Numbered from the stretch's first letter, positions 25,801-39,768 are shown. The stretch: DNA of 64,000 nt from Lethocerus indicus (GCA_019843655.1 JACDQD010000010.1:10647637-10711636); one strand, 5' to 3'. Made by a program: numbers and translations. The notes: generated by a model from the sequence alone, not told the origin.

Positions 25801-28800
25801 GTCTGTCATAGTCTTTTCACCTGGCCTGCCCATCACTCCCAGGCAACTATGTCCAGTACAGCCGTTACAGCTCATAAATTATCTATCGGAGGATCTTCCT
25901 TTCCTAGCCGCATAGCAGCCTTTCACTTACGAGGGTCCGTGTTCAGCATCCGCACGTAACCACCGGCTTTATTATCGTCTTATCAACTTCTCATACCTGG
26001 AGAGGAATTGGGGGATATCTACAGCGAAAAATTATTAAAATAAATCATAAATAATTCTAAATCTGCGATTGTCCATGCTAAATACAGTATTACAATATAG
26101 TATTGACGAAAACGTTTTGAGTTATATGTCCATTCTTGTTATGTGTACTTAACACTTACTTAAGATTTGTTACACTTGAATTTTGGAATAGGCAATGCAC
26201 AATAGCCACTGGAGGGGTCCAATAACCTATACATTACTATAAATAGTATCTAACAGTTATGTACTATTACTGGTGCGGCATTCTTCTTAGTTTGTCTGAA
26301 ATAGCTCGCAGATGTGGAACTGCGATAAGATGTGGAGCCAGGAGGACAAGTAGAAACTAGTTCATTCTAAACACCGCTGGGTAATCTTAGCCGACAATGC
26401 AATCTGTATGAAATAATGTAAGACCGAATAGTGGGAATAAAACCGAGAGATTGGAGCCGGGGTCGACCACAGTGCAGCGGAGATGGTTCGGCGAACTTTA
26501 CACGATGGTCACGACGGCTCGGTCGTGAGATTGCATACGGCTCGACAGCAGAAAGAGCATGCATATGACTCAGAACATGTATGCACGTGACTGGTTTTGT
26601 TCACAGTCTTCTGTACTCAACTTTCTATAAACGTTCCAAAAGGAGAATGCGCGTCCGAATTCAACTGACCTCTGCAGTATTCCTAATAACATTATCTTTT
26701 AAGTTTCTTTCTTAGTTTAACACTAAAATAACCTACATTTTGTAACCATAAGATTAAACCAAAAGTTTTTTTTTTGGAATTGTGATCATAAAGATTATTA
26801 TTAGCGGCGGCGGTAAGCGGGGATAAAAATGTAAATTTTAAGACGGCCGTGAACGTTAGCCAATATATCCGACCACAAGTTTCTCCCCGCTTCCTCTTTA
26901 ATAACATATATTGTTGTAAAACCAAAATTATTTCACTGTTATTAAGAAAACGTATAGTCGGGAAAGGGGCACGTCTGGCCTTCGGCCGCCTGGACCATAG
27001 ATTGGTTGAAAGTATGGGGTCTCCGCAAGGAATATGATTAGATCAACAGGAACGCGATGGAAAACAAAGAGATATGGACAAATTATCAGAAATAATGGTC
27101 CGAAAAAGTATCTACACCAAAACGAACGTGGCGTTAGACCCTCTCGACACGGTAAAACAATGAAAGTCGGTTAGTTTATTCCATTTTACTTAAAATTAAT
27201 TTTTTAAGTTTGTGGTGCAGATACAACCACAAAGAACATACTGGACAATTACGTAGGTCTCTCTAGAAATCTCCTTTGAGTAACTACATACGTGTTGGGC
27301 GAAATGTTAAAAAATAATTATCTATGTGCGTATATACATCAGTGTATGTACATGTTTGAAATCAGTGTTATAATTTGTAAACTATTTTTATTTTGAATCG
27401 TTTCTTATATTTAATATTGTAAAACAATATTTCTGTTGTTCACACGCGTCTTTTGTGTTTTGCATCATTTCGTGGTCCCTGCCGTAATGAATCCAATTGT
27501 CCCCATATTCGACATCAACGGCCCTGAACGCAGAAGACTGTAACTTAATTTGCCTTCAGTTCTCTATAATGCAATCGACCTTAAAGTAATAGAAAGCAAT
27601 CTCGGCAAACATCTACGGTCAGCAAGTGAAGACTAATAGCTCCCTAGAGGAGCGACAAATTTCTGGACGAACCACGGAAGCGTAGAATCATTTTTGAGGC
27701 AATGGGGGTTCAGACTCAAATGTAAATGTAATGTTACAATGTTTACACTCATAATTACGTTTTCGTAAACCAACATTTATTCATAATTATCTGTGTAATT
27801 TCCGTACCAAGAATAAACCTAAGAATTTCCCTTTGTAATTTTTTTCAAAGTAAAAGCGCTGCCTACGTAATGCACTTTTTGTGACAAGACAGCATCCTGG
27901 TCAGGTAGGGGTCAGGTCGAGTGAATGCACACTACACAAAAACTCTTCTCCAAGGTGTCAAAACGGAATCTCATACCTACTTCGCACCCTCTCCTTTAAG
28001 AAAATAATAATCAATAGGCAGAAATATGATTTCAGATCTCATTTATGCCCCTTAAAGAAATAATATAATTATTTGTAGACATTTCACATACGATTTTGTA
28101 AATACATTTGGTGCATTCAGAATCTTGTAAAATGCTTCCAACACTAATCCTGTAATCTTGTAGTTAATTTGTAGTTAGCTTTGGTAATATTTTAGTTTGT
28201 TCTACAATTAGAGTTTTAAAATAAATGTAGTTACAATTTATCTTTGACGAAGAGTTTGATTTCTGGGACATGTAGGCTTCTTTATCCTGAATACTTCCCA
28301 TCCCGCAGTCTGCCATTACCATTCCCATTATGTTTCATTATATTGTGAATTCGTGCATGACATATTGCCTTTACATTAACCTACGTGTACCTTGTTACGC
28401 GAGAAGTACGAAATTCAGCTTACGAGTTACAGTCGGAAAACTGCGTTCAACATGAATAATGCGCATTTCCTATTTTCCCTATACCAAAATTACGCGTTCT
28501 TCCTTTTTAAAAAAATCTACCGATTTTAAACTGTCCCTGTACTTCTTCAACAGTTTCATTCGATGATCGGACTTTGTTTATACTTCGATGAAGGAAAATA
28601 CCGTCAAAGGATAAGGGGGAAAAAGAGGGGGAAATCTGAATTAAAAAACTCTTCTGCAATTCTAAAACACTGCGACTCATTTTCATGTAACGGTTTGTCG
28701 AAGCTGATGGATCTCTGTCGTTACGCCACTGATTTTGTCGAATCGATCTAGAAAGTTCAAATTAACCGGGAAAGAAAGGCCTTAGAGCGTGACCGGTGAG

Positions 28801-31800
28801 ACACAAAAGGGCGACTTCTCCGCTCGTCCGAGGCTTTTTTTTACTCTCGTTATGCTTTCTACAGATACAGACTCTTATAGTCTACAGACGAAACGATAAT
28901 ACATAATCGGACACTCTGCATTTATTATATCGGTCATCCAAAAAAATGTTCGACCTCCTACTAAATTCCTACTTTATCGATGATCTGGGCTTAAAAATAC
29001 CTAACCTTTTAGGTTCATTTTAAATAACGACATTATACAACTAACAACACTACTACAACCAGGAGGGAAAAGACAAAGAAATGGACGGAGCCGAGAATAT
29101 GGAAATATTTAAGAACAAAAGAAGGAACATAATAAATTGAAAAATGAATGACTCCATATTCACCCCGCGAATGCAGCTCAACAAAATTATCTTTGTTTCT
29201 ACAATCACCGGATAATCAAAAAAAAGACATAAGGTATTAATGAAATCCTTACCAATCTAAAAAAATGACATTCCCAAACACAAAAACAACCTCAACACTT
29301 CAAGTGAAGTCGCCGTGCAGACAGGATGCCCTACAAGCATACCATGTGCCAGAGTGACAGAAGACAGTCACAGCTACTGAAGATGGCGAGCAGCTGAAAA
29401 CGGTCTAGCAAAAACAAAAACAGAGAGAGTAGTTTAAACTATTGAATTAAATAGAACATTCGAAAGAACACCCAACACGTCTAACGGATTTTAGTGTTTG
29501 GGAATTAGCGGACCGCAACTTCTAAGCATCGGAGAGGATAGAAGGGAGTAAGGAGCGGAGTTTTTCCTCTGCAATTACAGAGCCCATAACCAAGGTCAGG
29601 GCCTGTAACGGCCGAGGCCGGGAGATACCGGGCCGTGGAATGGCGGATAAAGTTTACCTTATTGGTGTCCAATGGAGCATCTTCGGTGGGCTCTAGGTCC
29701 GCGACTGGCTCGAATTCAGACGGCAATTGGAGAGGCCCTCCTGCATTTTAACTAGCGCCGCCGAGTGTGTGTGGGATCGCCGCTTAACCGATTTGACCTA
29801 GCGTTCAAAATTTGTTTTTTTCTTCATTCTTCCGTCGGAGGAGGCCCGGACGACCGGGCTTTCGGATCCACCGCAGGCCGCCTCTCATTTCAAAACTCCG
29901 AACACGCGGAAACCCCCGAATTGCGTTATCTTTCTCGGTACACTGCCACAACCCCGCCGGCACGGACTCCTCCACTCTCGCGCTCGCAGATCACAATGCC
30001 CAGTTGTAAATCACAAGCGTAGTTGAGCCCTATCCCACTAGATCGCGAAAGCATTGCCTCATCCTATGCTTTACAGTATTACCAGTTTCGCTCGGAAAAT
30101 TCATAATAAAATTAAAACCCCATTTATTAATATTTTATTATTTTATCACAACCCGCGTATTTATTTATCGCTCCAAAATAATAATAACAGGCCGAAAACA
30201 AATACGTAACGTGCAAACAGACACGTGACCCATTTAGAAGGTTACGTTAGGACGTGTTAACACGGCGAGATAATTTACAGCCTTTTATCTATAGTTAACA
30301 TTAGGTAGCCAATAATTTTTTATTTTTCTAAAATGAGAATATCTAAATACGCAGGCGTTTTTTGCCAATAATAACGATATACAGATTGGATGAAGGATTT
30401 CGGTAGTATTGGACTATAATAGTATTAGGTAAGTGTCAGGCAGTATTGAGTGTATTTACATCACAGATTGAAAAAAAAAGACATGGAATAAACGACCCAC
30501 CAGGAAACCGCAATGTCAAGGGCATGGAAGAGGAAATTATATTGAAGTAAATAACCCTTTCGTATTTATGTGCCTAGTAGCTCTAATTCTGCACAGATGT
30601 TTAATTCATTCTATACATACTGACGTGTATCACCAAAAGAGAATATTTATCACTTGAAATCGGCTCCACGGATTGACGCCTGATGCTCCACGTGAAAATG
30701 GCGATCGTACGAACAAATTTAGTAAACACGTAATATCCGAAGGAAACGTAACGAGGCGAACGCGCTTTCACGGTGCTCTGAACACCGTGAGACAGAACAA
30801 TGTACTAGGGGCCCGCGCACTGGAATGTAGGCAAACAAGATTGTTTAGCAGGCGCTAAGCACTTCGCAACTTCCGAAACATATCTGGAGACCGACTGGAA
30901 TATTTCATACCACGAAAAAAATCCCTTAACAAAGTCACCTGCAAATGTTCTTTGTCGAGTTTTGACAGGATTTATAGGCGTATTTGAGAACCAAATAACA
31001 CGAGAACCAGATTTCGGGTCAGATAAAGTGTCGGTGTTGCCTTCATTCCAATGTGAAAATGAGTTTGTTTGTCCTAGATTTTCAGTTCATACCAGAAATA
31101 GAATACGAAAGCTCAATTTTCCTTTGTCTACATCGGTTGTCCACACTACTACACGTTTTCAGTAATTTTACTATTACTATATATTTCAATGGAGACTTCG
31201 TCTCCTATGTGGTATAATATAACGTAATATTAACATGACAACTAACTGGGGCAAATAAATATTATTTATATTTTTTTTTATTTCGGATCTCCTTGCAAGA
31301 AAAATTTGAAAATTACACCGTTTCTTCCCTCGTTCACTGTAATCTTCAACATTCTTATCATACAGCTATCATCATCATTCTCTTACTACGTTTTATTCTT
31401 ATTATGGGACTTCTAATAAATTACATTTTATCGTTTTGTTAGCGTCCAACATTTTGATTTCCGTTATTCAATCATAAACGCTGTGCCTATACCAACATCA
31501 GAAATTCTTTTTGTATTACAGTACGTAAAATAATATTTAACTAGTATTTGCAGATAGAAAAGAGATGTTAGTTAAACACCGAAGTTATAATAAAATAATG
31601 AAGATAAAAACATTTTAGGGCATGTATAGGGCAAAGCAGCATGTAAGTCAAAAAATCATTTGAATTGTTATTCCCCTTCCCCCCTCCCATGGTTACATAA
31701 CGGACGTCCCGTGGTTCTTCACGACGTTTACATTGTAATTTCAATACGTCACTTTTACAAATCGTCACGGCCCAGTGATTCCTAGCGAGGATCCTCATTC

Positions 31801-34800
31801 GTGTTTACCTTCGCCCGGTTTACACCATCAGCGCACCGGAACGGAGAGGAAATGGTTTTATTTGTTTTTCAAGCCATTTCGAGTAAACCTTCAGAGGACA
31901 TTCCCATTAGAAACGGCGTCAGACAAGGTTGTACAGCTTTTTGGGTTTAATGTGGTACACACTCCGGCAGAAAGGAAAACACAACGTTCGGAACCAGGGA
32001 AAGATGAGTTTGTATTTCTTTTCGTTTTACTACTTGTAAGGGATGTTGTTCGGTGAGTAATTGTTCTGTATAAGGAGTTGGAGTTAATTTAATCTACGAC
32101 GCTAATTAAGGGCACATAAAGGAAAAACCTAGCTCAAGATCTGACGTTCAATCCTTCGTAAAATCGTTGACCTTATGATTTGATTCTAAGCCCATAGCGC
32201 ATTCCGATTTTAAAGTCCCTGTCTTTCATGAACTAACAGCTTCCCGATATAAATCCTTCCATTCAATACCATCCCATCATTCCTTTGATTCGACAGCTCG
32301 CCTCATGGCCAAAAAAATCCAACGTATTGAAAAGCACCGTAAGAAAAGTTCGCTATCTATTGTCCCCTGCGTCTACATAAGGGAGGGCGAAGGGGATAAT
32401 GTAGAATTCGGGACGAACGAAGCGTGGCCGTACGGACGAGGCAATAAAGGCACAAACTGTTTTTATGACGTAAAAAGGAAAGGCTCATTAGGGTAAACTT
32501 CCGTTGCACGGCGCTCGGAGCTCGCCCGAACGACGGGCGCCGAAAAAAAACGCCGTTTCGAGCAGACACCGCGAATTTACCTTCGGGACATGACGCAATC
32601 CCCCACTTTCCGATTCATTTTAGCAGCTCCAGGCTTTTTGCCGCCAAGAACCTGTAATTGAATGTCGCATTCTATCTTGCAAAAAAAAAACTAATTTTCT
32701 ATTCGCCTCCCGCCCTATTTATTGCCGGGACAAATTACACATTTCCCGCGGACAATGCTGGAATTACAAAAACTTAAAGCGTATTTGTTGAAATTTCAGA
32801 AGGGCTGATCGCTCAGACTTGAGTATGTATTCACGAAGAAGTAGTTCAAACTGATCTAGCCTTAGACTAGACAGATACTGAAATCCTCGCAAACCCATCC
32901 ATTAAAATAACAGACACTGAAATATGAAAACACTCCTACCGTAAGCCTTGATCTGTTGTTAAAATATAATTATGCGCAGCCTTTAATATGTATTAACAGG
33001 AAATCAGTTTTGCTTCATCATCGCCCTCCCGTTTCTTTTATCGCATCATTATTCGCTCGAATATTTGGTTTTATTCCAATCCAGTTTCGACTTTTCATCA
33101 GTAATATAGTGAGGCTCATTGTACGCCGATGTTCGGAATGCTACTGCACCGTTGCACTGCGTAAATAGCGCCGAATACTGCTTCAAGGTGCAGTGACATT
33201 CCTAACGCCACGCTTCATCGAAAAGCTACGTTACAGGACACAACGTTCACACGTATGAGTGATGATATTCTTAACATTTGTCGGACTCTAAAATTAAATA
33301 TCTCCCGAGGGCTGTCAAATGATTCGACTCTAATATTATTCGACAGAGTTAATAAAGATAAGGTAATTAACTACTTGAACCGTAAAGTGGATTCAAACCC
33401 GTCCGGACAAAATACGACCCCAGCATACATTTAAAAACACATGCGTATTTTTTGCTTAGTATTTACCACAGTTACTTAGCTTACCATTAATTTGAATTCC
33501 AGACGTCCTTCAGCCATATTCATGGGTACAGGCTCGGACAAATTAATCATATTACACGCCTATTTCATTCGTTCGGAATAATAAATGCAAACTTAGCAAA
33601 CTAAAGTCAACTATGGAACACTGAATAGCATGATTCTGAAGATGAAACAAATAATATTTCCTCTTAATAATCGCAGAAATATTCCCTACCAACGATCTGT
33701 CCATGACTACGAACAGGAAGACTGTCAGGTTAACAAACAGGTCGAGTTGTTTTCCCAAGCTCGTTACGTAAGCTGTTCCTTGTCCGATATTCACTCCATC
33801 TATCGTTAACTCAGTTATTTAGGAATTTGGAATTGCGCTTGAGATTCAAAACCGAAATATGAAATTTTATTTGTCCAGGTTACGTACCTCCATGACTTCG
33901 TTCGTGAAATTCTATTTAATTGTATTGCCTTTAATCTAGAAATATATTAGTCTTATTCTTAGTTTTCTACACTGTATATCCACGAATAGTTAAATGCATA
34001 TTTTCCATTTGGCAATATGGCACACATTTCGTGTTTATTTTTACGGACAGCTGGATTCCTGGCATCAAGTTCTTATGTCCAAAAAGCATTTAGCCATTCC
34101 ACACAACGATTGAGGAAATATCGGTGCCTTCCAGCCAATATTCGATGACCTAATCCACTTCTCGGTAATATCGTGGTATCACTTACGGTGCTTATCACGT
34201 CGCCGGTAACGCGTTCTTTGGAAAGGTATTTCTGTGGCGTGTTGAAGGAAGCCATTAAGAGTTTCCGTTTAGAATTACAAATCGGCACGTACTCGATCTT
34301 TGAAAAGCTTCGTGAAAACTCTCTTCGAATAAGAGCCCACCCGTTGTTCCATCATGCCGACTTGTATTTTCATTATTGCAGTACCACATGGTCACTATTG
34401 TACCATTCGCTGGATATTCTGTTCTGTTTTACAGCCACCTTATCAATTACAAAGCATTCGGGACCCAGTTCCTTTCCGCACGTCCCATATGTTCCTTCCT
34501 GCCTTTACAAAGTGCTAGGACTTCTTTTACAGGCCCGACTGTACTGTAATGGCGGTACGCATTCTTCAGTGCGGGGCCATAAATATTTTCCCCACAACCT
34601 TCCTATCCCAGGTGTTAGGTTATTATCGACGAAACGGCGCTATGAAATACCAAGCATTGCTCCACTAATTTTTTAAATAGAAACATAAACGTTTCTATCG
34701 CCGGTTTAACTTAACTGAGTGGGTCACAAAGCATAGTATGACATGTATATAAAACATGAATGTGCTTGTTATAATTATTCGATGTAAATCATTATTTTAA

Positions 34801-37800
34801 AGATTGGAACAATAGAATAAGTAATGAAATTCAATAAAGTTAAAATAACTCAGAGCGATATTTCCCGTTGTCCTCCAGTAGCGGAGGACGGTGACGAATA
34901 CTTCGGTTATCGCGAAAAAATAGAAAAGTATAATTCATCCGCGTGACTCATACCTCCGATGAAACCGAAGGCGTTAAGGAGTATTCCGAAGGAATGCCTA
35001 TCACTTTCTTCCTCCCGCAAAATCTATTTATACCGGGCAAAAAATTATTATAAGTTTATCATAATAGTTTAAAAGACCTGTTGTGTGGTCTGCGAGGGGT
35101 TGGAATACAGTAAATTTTCTGTGTTTCTGTCTCCTCTCGCTGACCAAACCAGCGAGAGGAGACAGAAACACAGAAAATCTACGGTTTATCATAATAATAA
35201 TAAGTTTCGGCAGTCCGTCAGGACGAAAAAACGCGGCGTAGGCAGGGGGCATAGAATCTACAGCGGTAAGACGATCATCGAAAGCCGCCGAATACTGCTT
35301 ACCGTAGCAGCAGGACACAAAGAGACCTCAGCAGGGAACCTTGAAACTGTGAGACTTTCAGTTCGGAAAACGCCTCGCTTTGTGTGCACAGTTGGGAAGG
35401 GAATTTTACCTTACATCACTTTCTAATGCCGTAGACCTTTTCACATTTCCATTACTCGTTAACACTAAAGCCGGGATACATTACATTCAAACCGTTTGTA
35501 CAAATTTCTTACACTGAGATATATTAAGGCTAGGTACAAAATGATCTAATCTAAGATTGCGCATTATAAATTCAAGGAAAAAGCTAAAACTTAGGAAACG
35601 GTGAAGACATTTACAACCCGCGTTTTTACAAAAAGATCGTATAAGATATAAAATATCTATTTAATTAATTCCGACGGCACGTTAACAAACAAATCCTCGT
35701 CGATCCCCTCTTAACATATAGCTTGAATTAACTTGTTTTACCTGCTTTTTTAGTTGGGTACAATTCAAATTGAAACATATGAAAGGAAATGGATAATAAA
35801 ATCTGCTCGACCAAATGGGCGTGAATTCATTTAAAACCAGGAAAAGTGGAACAATTGTAATACCTTTTCCAAAACGAGAACCCGCATTGTTGCTGATAGT
35901 GTGCTTTAGCTTCCCACCGGGGCATCAGTCTTTTGGTGATCGGTATATATTTGTACAACAAGGAAACGTTTGTATGAAACTAACATTCTTGTTCTAATTA
36001 AAGAATTTAGGAACATGTAAATTAAAAATTTAAATTAAAAAATTAATATTAACTTAAGTTATAATTTATATGTCAATTGAAATTTGAAGTAAAATAAATG
36101 CCTTTTAAGATAATTATATGGAGCTCCGTAATGTTTCGGAATATCATCGGAACCTCTTGGCTGTTTTGCAGGTTTCTGATGTTATCTAAACTGACTGATA
36201 TACTAAGAGACACGAGAGGGGTAAGAGTTCGATAACATAACTTTTATTATTTATTACGAACAATCTTTAATTATTTCTATTCCGTTAATGTTGCCGTCAT
36301 AAACTAACTAATATACCAAAAAAGTTTACCTTTCGTAACTGCGCATAAGGTCGCAACAACAACGGTATCTCTGAACGACGATCATTTTTTCGGGTAAAAA
36401 TGTTGCAAATCCGAACTGAATTAGAATTAGAAAAGTACTAAATAGTATGGCCGCATTAAACTTTCAGAGCAACTGCAGGGCAAGAAGGCATTCTGACAAA
36501 TGACACTTTAAATCTTATCTAATCTCAAGATTTTTTACTTGCTCAAGAACAAGCATTCTGAAAATAATACTTGGTGTCGAGTACTTTCAAAGATTATCAT
36601 GTTAGAAAGCAAACGCAAAAACCGGACACTGTAAGACATTTGATGCGTTCTTCATTTCAAACGAAAAAAACAGCAGATAGTGCACAGCTTTTCGCTGAGC
36701 TATAAGATATTATTAACTTCTACTTAATGGCGTAACCCTCGCGCTTGAGGCAAAACCGGCTACAAAAACCAAAATATTTCTTTAAAATATTTAATCGTTA
36801 AAATGTATTTCTTCGGCAGAATAAAACTGCTTCGTCGCAAATTAAAAACTATTGGAAATTAAGATAAAAATAATGTGCTGCCACCGTTGCACCCAAACAG
36901 TTGTGTAACCAAGTGTACATCAATGTATATGGAGTAAATGGTGAGTGAATATAGAGTGATTAATAGGCAGGGAAACTATTCTGAAACACTTGTTAAATGA
37001 AAGTATATCTCACGTCAGTAATACGTCATCTAATAAGTCCCTATTATATGGAGTGAATGTACAACTTGAATATTTGCAAACATACTGTATGTTTAGATCG
37101 TGGTACTGTGCCCGACTACTACCGTTGGCAGTATTAGCAACTTCAAGCTACTGTGAAAAATATTTGTATTTAGTACCAATAAGAGATGGAATACACAGCG
37201 GAATGTCGTTGAACGGGACCCCACGCTAATTACCAGTAGTAAATGGATGAGTAATTAACTGCTCGAAAGCTATAAATATACATCGTGGGTCGAACGCGAC
37301 GTCTAGTCCACGTCCTAGCATAATACATTCCTGCCGTATTTAGCTCTCAATCCATGAACCTTGTTCACTGTGCAGTTCAATAACAGCCGCAATTCTAAAG
37401 GCTTTAAAACGACCTGTTTGTGGCAGGAGGAATTTCGTAGAAAATAAATACCAAGTATAAATATTTATAATTTAATATTAAATATGTATACGTTAGATTC
37501 GGTGATTATTTAAATTAAATCAACGTTATTTAGAATAACAAAGACCAATTATATGAGGGATAAGTAACAGAAAAAATATATGATGATTACGTCCAATGGT
37601 GGACCGGTTTCACCTCTGCAAAATTGCAAGTTGCATTCCGTTAATAAATTAATGGCATTTTCGCTCGCTGGGTACCAGAATAGCTGACAGTGGCGAAACC
37701 GGTTTAGGGCAGGACCAAATCGGATATCGCGAGCGTCATGGATTTCCAAACCTTCGTGGACCCCCCTCCCCCCAAACAGAAGTCTTTTTGTCAGAAATGA

Positions 37801-39768
37801 ATTCGCAATATTTATGAAAAATAAAAACTGGTTATTCATATTTATGGGTAAACAAATTATGATTGTCGTCGAAAGATATATTATGAAGCGGTAAAAATGA
37901 AGAAGGTCCGGTGACGAGTGTTCACCAATTGGTTTGGTAACGAGCTGACGAGGACTATCCGGACGTGTCGTTTGTTATAAAAGAGTTTCTTAATGGGATG
38001 CATTCAGCACAGTGGGGCCCCTTTAAGAAGAAAGCAAGCTCCCTATCGCCTCTCCACTATCACTTTGATATACCGTTAAGGCCCTCGCAGGAATCGTTCT
38101 CGGGTCACTTAAATCGTTCCGCCCGTCTAGTTATCGAGACCCAGGTTTTGCTTGATTTTGCCGCTCGCGTTTAAAAAGGTCAGGAGCTTGACGCCAACCC
38201 GGAATAACGGACTTTCGTTCCCGACCGTTGAGTATACCGCGACAGCGTTTGTTGACACAATAAAAGAAAAATTACTGTAATTGCATCTATATCAATTCTG
38301 AAGAAGTAAGATTAGTTGGCTTAGTTAACAAACGTGGGCCCCGTGCCAGGGTTTGGGGGTCGAAAACATTATAACACTACTCCAATGCATTGTGCATCCA
38401 CACGGGAACCTTGGGATTATAAAACAACTGCACCCGTATTTTAATAACAGACGCGCTCTTAGCGAAGGAAATAGAAATTATAATTTACAAAGTCAAGCAA
38501 AGACAAAATCTTGCCCCGATCGAAGTCACCATCGGTCGGAACAAATATCGAGTCCTTGTGCAAGATAACTGACGAGTGATGAGATAACGAAATCACCGCT
38601 AAGAACGCCGCTCAATACTTAGACAGTGACAGAGAAACCTTTACGATCGTGAGTAGGCAATTGTATTTAAACTAAGATATATCCAAATATATTACAGATA
38701 ATAGAAAACAAATTCCTCCGTTTTGGGACAAATATACTGTGGGAAGAACTTCGGTTGGCAGTGTTTGCTAGTCCGGAGTGTTTCCTGTTTTTGGAAACCA
38801 CCTATGCGAGCTGCACTGGAAGGATTTTTGCCTTTCTGTGGCCCTCTCTGGTATCGAATGCTCGGTTTTTCGTATCTTTTACTCGGACCCTATAGAATCT
38901 AAGTACATTCCACAAGGAATGCTTCGACAATATGAGAAGTATGAGCATTGCATGCTCATCACCAAGCGAGTCACTCTCCGACGGCCCTTACAGAATTATA
39001 AATAGGTTGGCGCACGTTTCTAAATTGTACGGGCATTTTTTCGTATGGTAAAACACAGATAACTGCCATATAAACAAAACAATTAATATTCACATCACTT
39101 CTATGCTACATCGATCAGACCAACAAGGTTTGGGCTATTATGAGGCTTCGGTGACCGTTATCGTACGTGCATCAATTTTACATGCATCTTTGTTATGTAA
39201 AAAGTTATAAATATGTACTGTAAGTTCACGGATATGAATTTAAGAAAACGTGTAATTAGAAGACGAATTTTGAAGGAATACCCAGTTCATAAATAGTTGT
39301 GATCAGACTGAATATTTTCGGGAATTTTTAATAGTTATACGTATTTATACATATCACTACCTAATAAGAAAACAAGTATAAATCTGTCTACAATCATTCT
39401 TTCATAGTTACTAAGGCTTGACAAACAAACCTAAAATATTAATGCATAAAAATTGTTGATTCGGTATCGATAATAACAATATTTTACCGCGCACAAGGAC
39501 TGCTATTGACCTTTTAAATTAAAATCAGTTCTATACTCGAGGACACCGGAATCGGCGTATCGCGGGCACAGCCTTTGAACATGTTGATAATTATCCGATA
39601 AAACCGAATCTCATTATCACTATCGGCGTAACGATCGTTAAGGTGTCAGAGTGCGGGATCGCGAACGGAGTGTTCCAAAAGTATCCTGGCCGACTGCAAT
39701 TGTCTCTGTTACCTCCGAACGACGGGCGACGTGTAGCCGGAATCGCAGCTCTCCTCTTCGCACGGCAT
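19252..39768 (-). CDS. Unrecognised single-pass membrane protein with C-terminal CaaX-like box, four exons, 291 aa (predicted)
   Basis: Reconstructed from splice sites; I do not recognise the family. Coding exons on the minus strand: 39713-39768, 23664-23801, 20231-20534, 19252-19629. Phases match at every junction (AG|T, GG|G, then phase 0), each acceptor is CAG and donors are GTAACA, GTAAAC and GTAAAT. Third codon positions are strongly G/C in an AT-rich setting, which supports coding. Residues 1-32 are acidic and start MPCEEESCDSGYTSPVVR. Residues 34-51 (VLLLTLLTLVLGLAVLYW) form one transmembrane helix, followed by basic DLRRKY, which predicts a cytoplasmic C-terminal part. Residues 66-166 are rich in Ser, Thr and charged residues with SP/TP sites; 167-270 are Pro-rich. 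The tail has five Cys in 15 residues and ends CCECTIM, where CTIM fits a CaaX prenylation signal and the neighbouring Cys could be palmitoylated. A second in-frame Met is residue 26. The first exon could instead be spliced to an upstream one. Function unknown; neither transcript nor homology was checked. Confidence 0.6.
20535..23663 (-). other. Intron 2 (3.1 kb) of the membrane-protein gene
   Basis: Bounded by donor GTAAAC at 23663 and the TTTGCAG acceptor ending at 20535. It contains an AT microsatellite (22803-22847), one copy of the dispersed CTGANGA-type repeat (22181-22214) and a short palindrome (23093-23117). No coding signal was seen. Intron 3 (19630-20230) is 601 bases and also empty. 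Confidence 0.4.
22803..22847. repeat. AT microsatellite, 45 bp
   Basis: Uninterrupted TA dinucleotides in intron 2 of the membrane-protein gene. Confidence 0.95.
25131..25209. promoter_or_regulatory. Cluster of three GATA-factor motifs
   Basis: AGATAA at 25131-25136 and its complement TTATCT at 25184-25189 and 25204-25209, within 80 bases of a GC-rich intronic island (25,000-25,260). Enhancer function is inference. Confidence 0.3.
25690..25900 (-). mobile_element. Non-LTR retrotransposon relic (post-RT C-terminal motif)
   Basis: The minus strand reads RDRPRTQWLGDVKNEV around 25,700-25,770. This matches the common Arg-Pro, Trp, Asp-Val pattern found near the C-terminus of many LINE ORF2 proteins (of the form GRPRxRWxDDV). 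The surrounding sequence is broken by stops. Orientation is opposite to the relic at 31,900. Confidence 0.45.
29658..29740 (-). CDS. Candidate coding exon, 27 codons, unassigned
   Basis: On the minus strand an ATGCAG acceptor is followed by 83 bases open in a single frame and a consensus AATAAG|GTAAAC donor. The peptide begins GPLQLPSEFEPVADL and ends APLDTNK; the other two frames contain stops. It enters in phase 1 and leaves in phase 0. This fits the exit of the exon at 41328-41565 and the entry of the last membrane-protein exon (19629), so it may join them in an alternative transcript. It cannot sit between exons 1 and 2 of the four-exon model. The pyrimidine tract before the acceptor is weak. 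No family recognised. Confidence 0.38.
31800..32060 (+). mobile_element. Non-LTR retrotransposon relic (reverse transcriptase fragment)
   Basis: In one + frame 31900-31935 reads IPIRNGVRQGCT, the conserved GVRQGC reverse-transcriptase block of LINE elements, preceded in frame by about a dozen plausible residues and followed by a stop at TAA. Sequence after the motif shifts frame. It is a short inactive fragment. Confidence 0.55.
35114..35178. repeat. Perfect 28-bp inverted repeat with 9-nt loop
   Basis: Left arm 35114-35141, loop 35142-35150 (GACCAAACC), right arm 35151-35178, exact complement throughout. One arm is pyrimidine-rich (CTGTCTCCTCTCGCT) and the other purine-rich. Direct copies of TTTATCATAATA flank it near 35056 and 35185. 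Both strands are open across it only because the palindrome encodes the same residues twice. Confidence 0.85.

Larger units (their letters stand above)
23802..39712 (-). other. Intron 1 (15.9 kb) of the membrane-protein gene
   Basis: No gene wholly contained here is supported. It holds one candidate alternative exon (29658-29740), two non-LTR retrotransposon relics (about 25,690-25,900 and 31,800-32,060), four copies of the CTGANGA...GAAA repeat (29376, 33081, 37684, and a related A-rich stretch from 29,050), a cluster of GATA motifs near 25,130-25,210 and the long hairpin at 35,114-35,178. Open frames of 60-167 codons occur but show no recognisable protein. Confidence 0.4.

Noticed and set aside
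34173..34676. Longest open frame in the window (167 codons, + strand)
   Set aside because: Cys/Tyr/Leu-rich composition without domain, splice context or codon bias; the opposite strand is also partly open. Most likely chance.
35028..35426. Open frames on both strands across the 35.1-kb hairpin
   Set aside because: The palindrome repeats the same residues on both strands; no other coding evidence.
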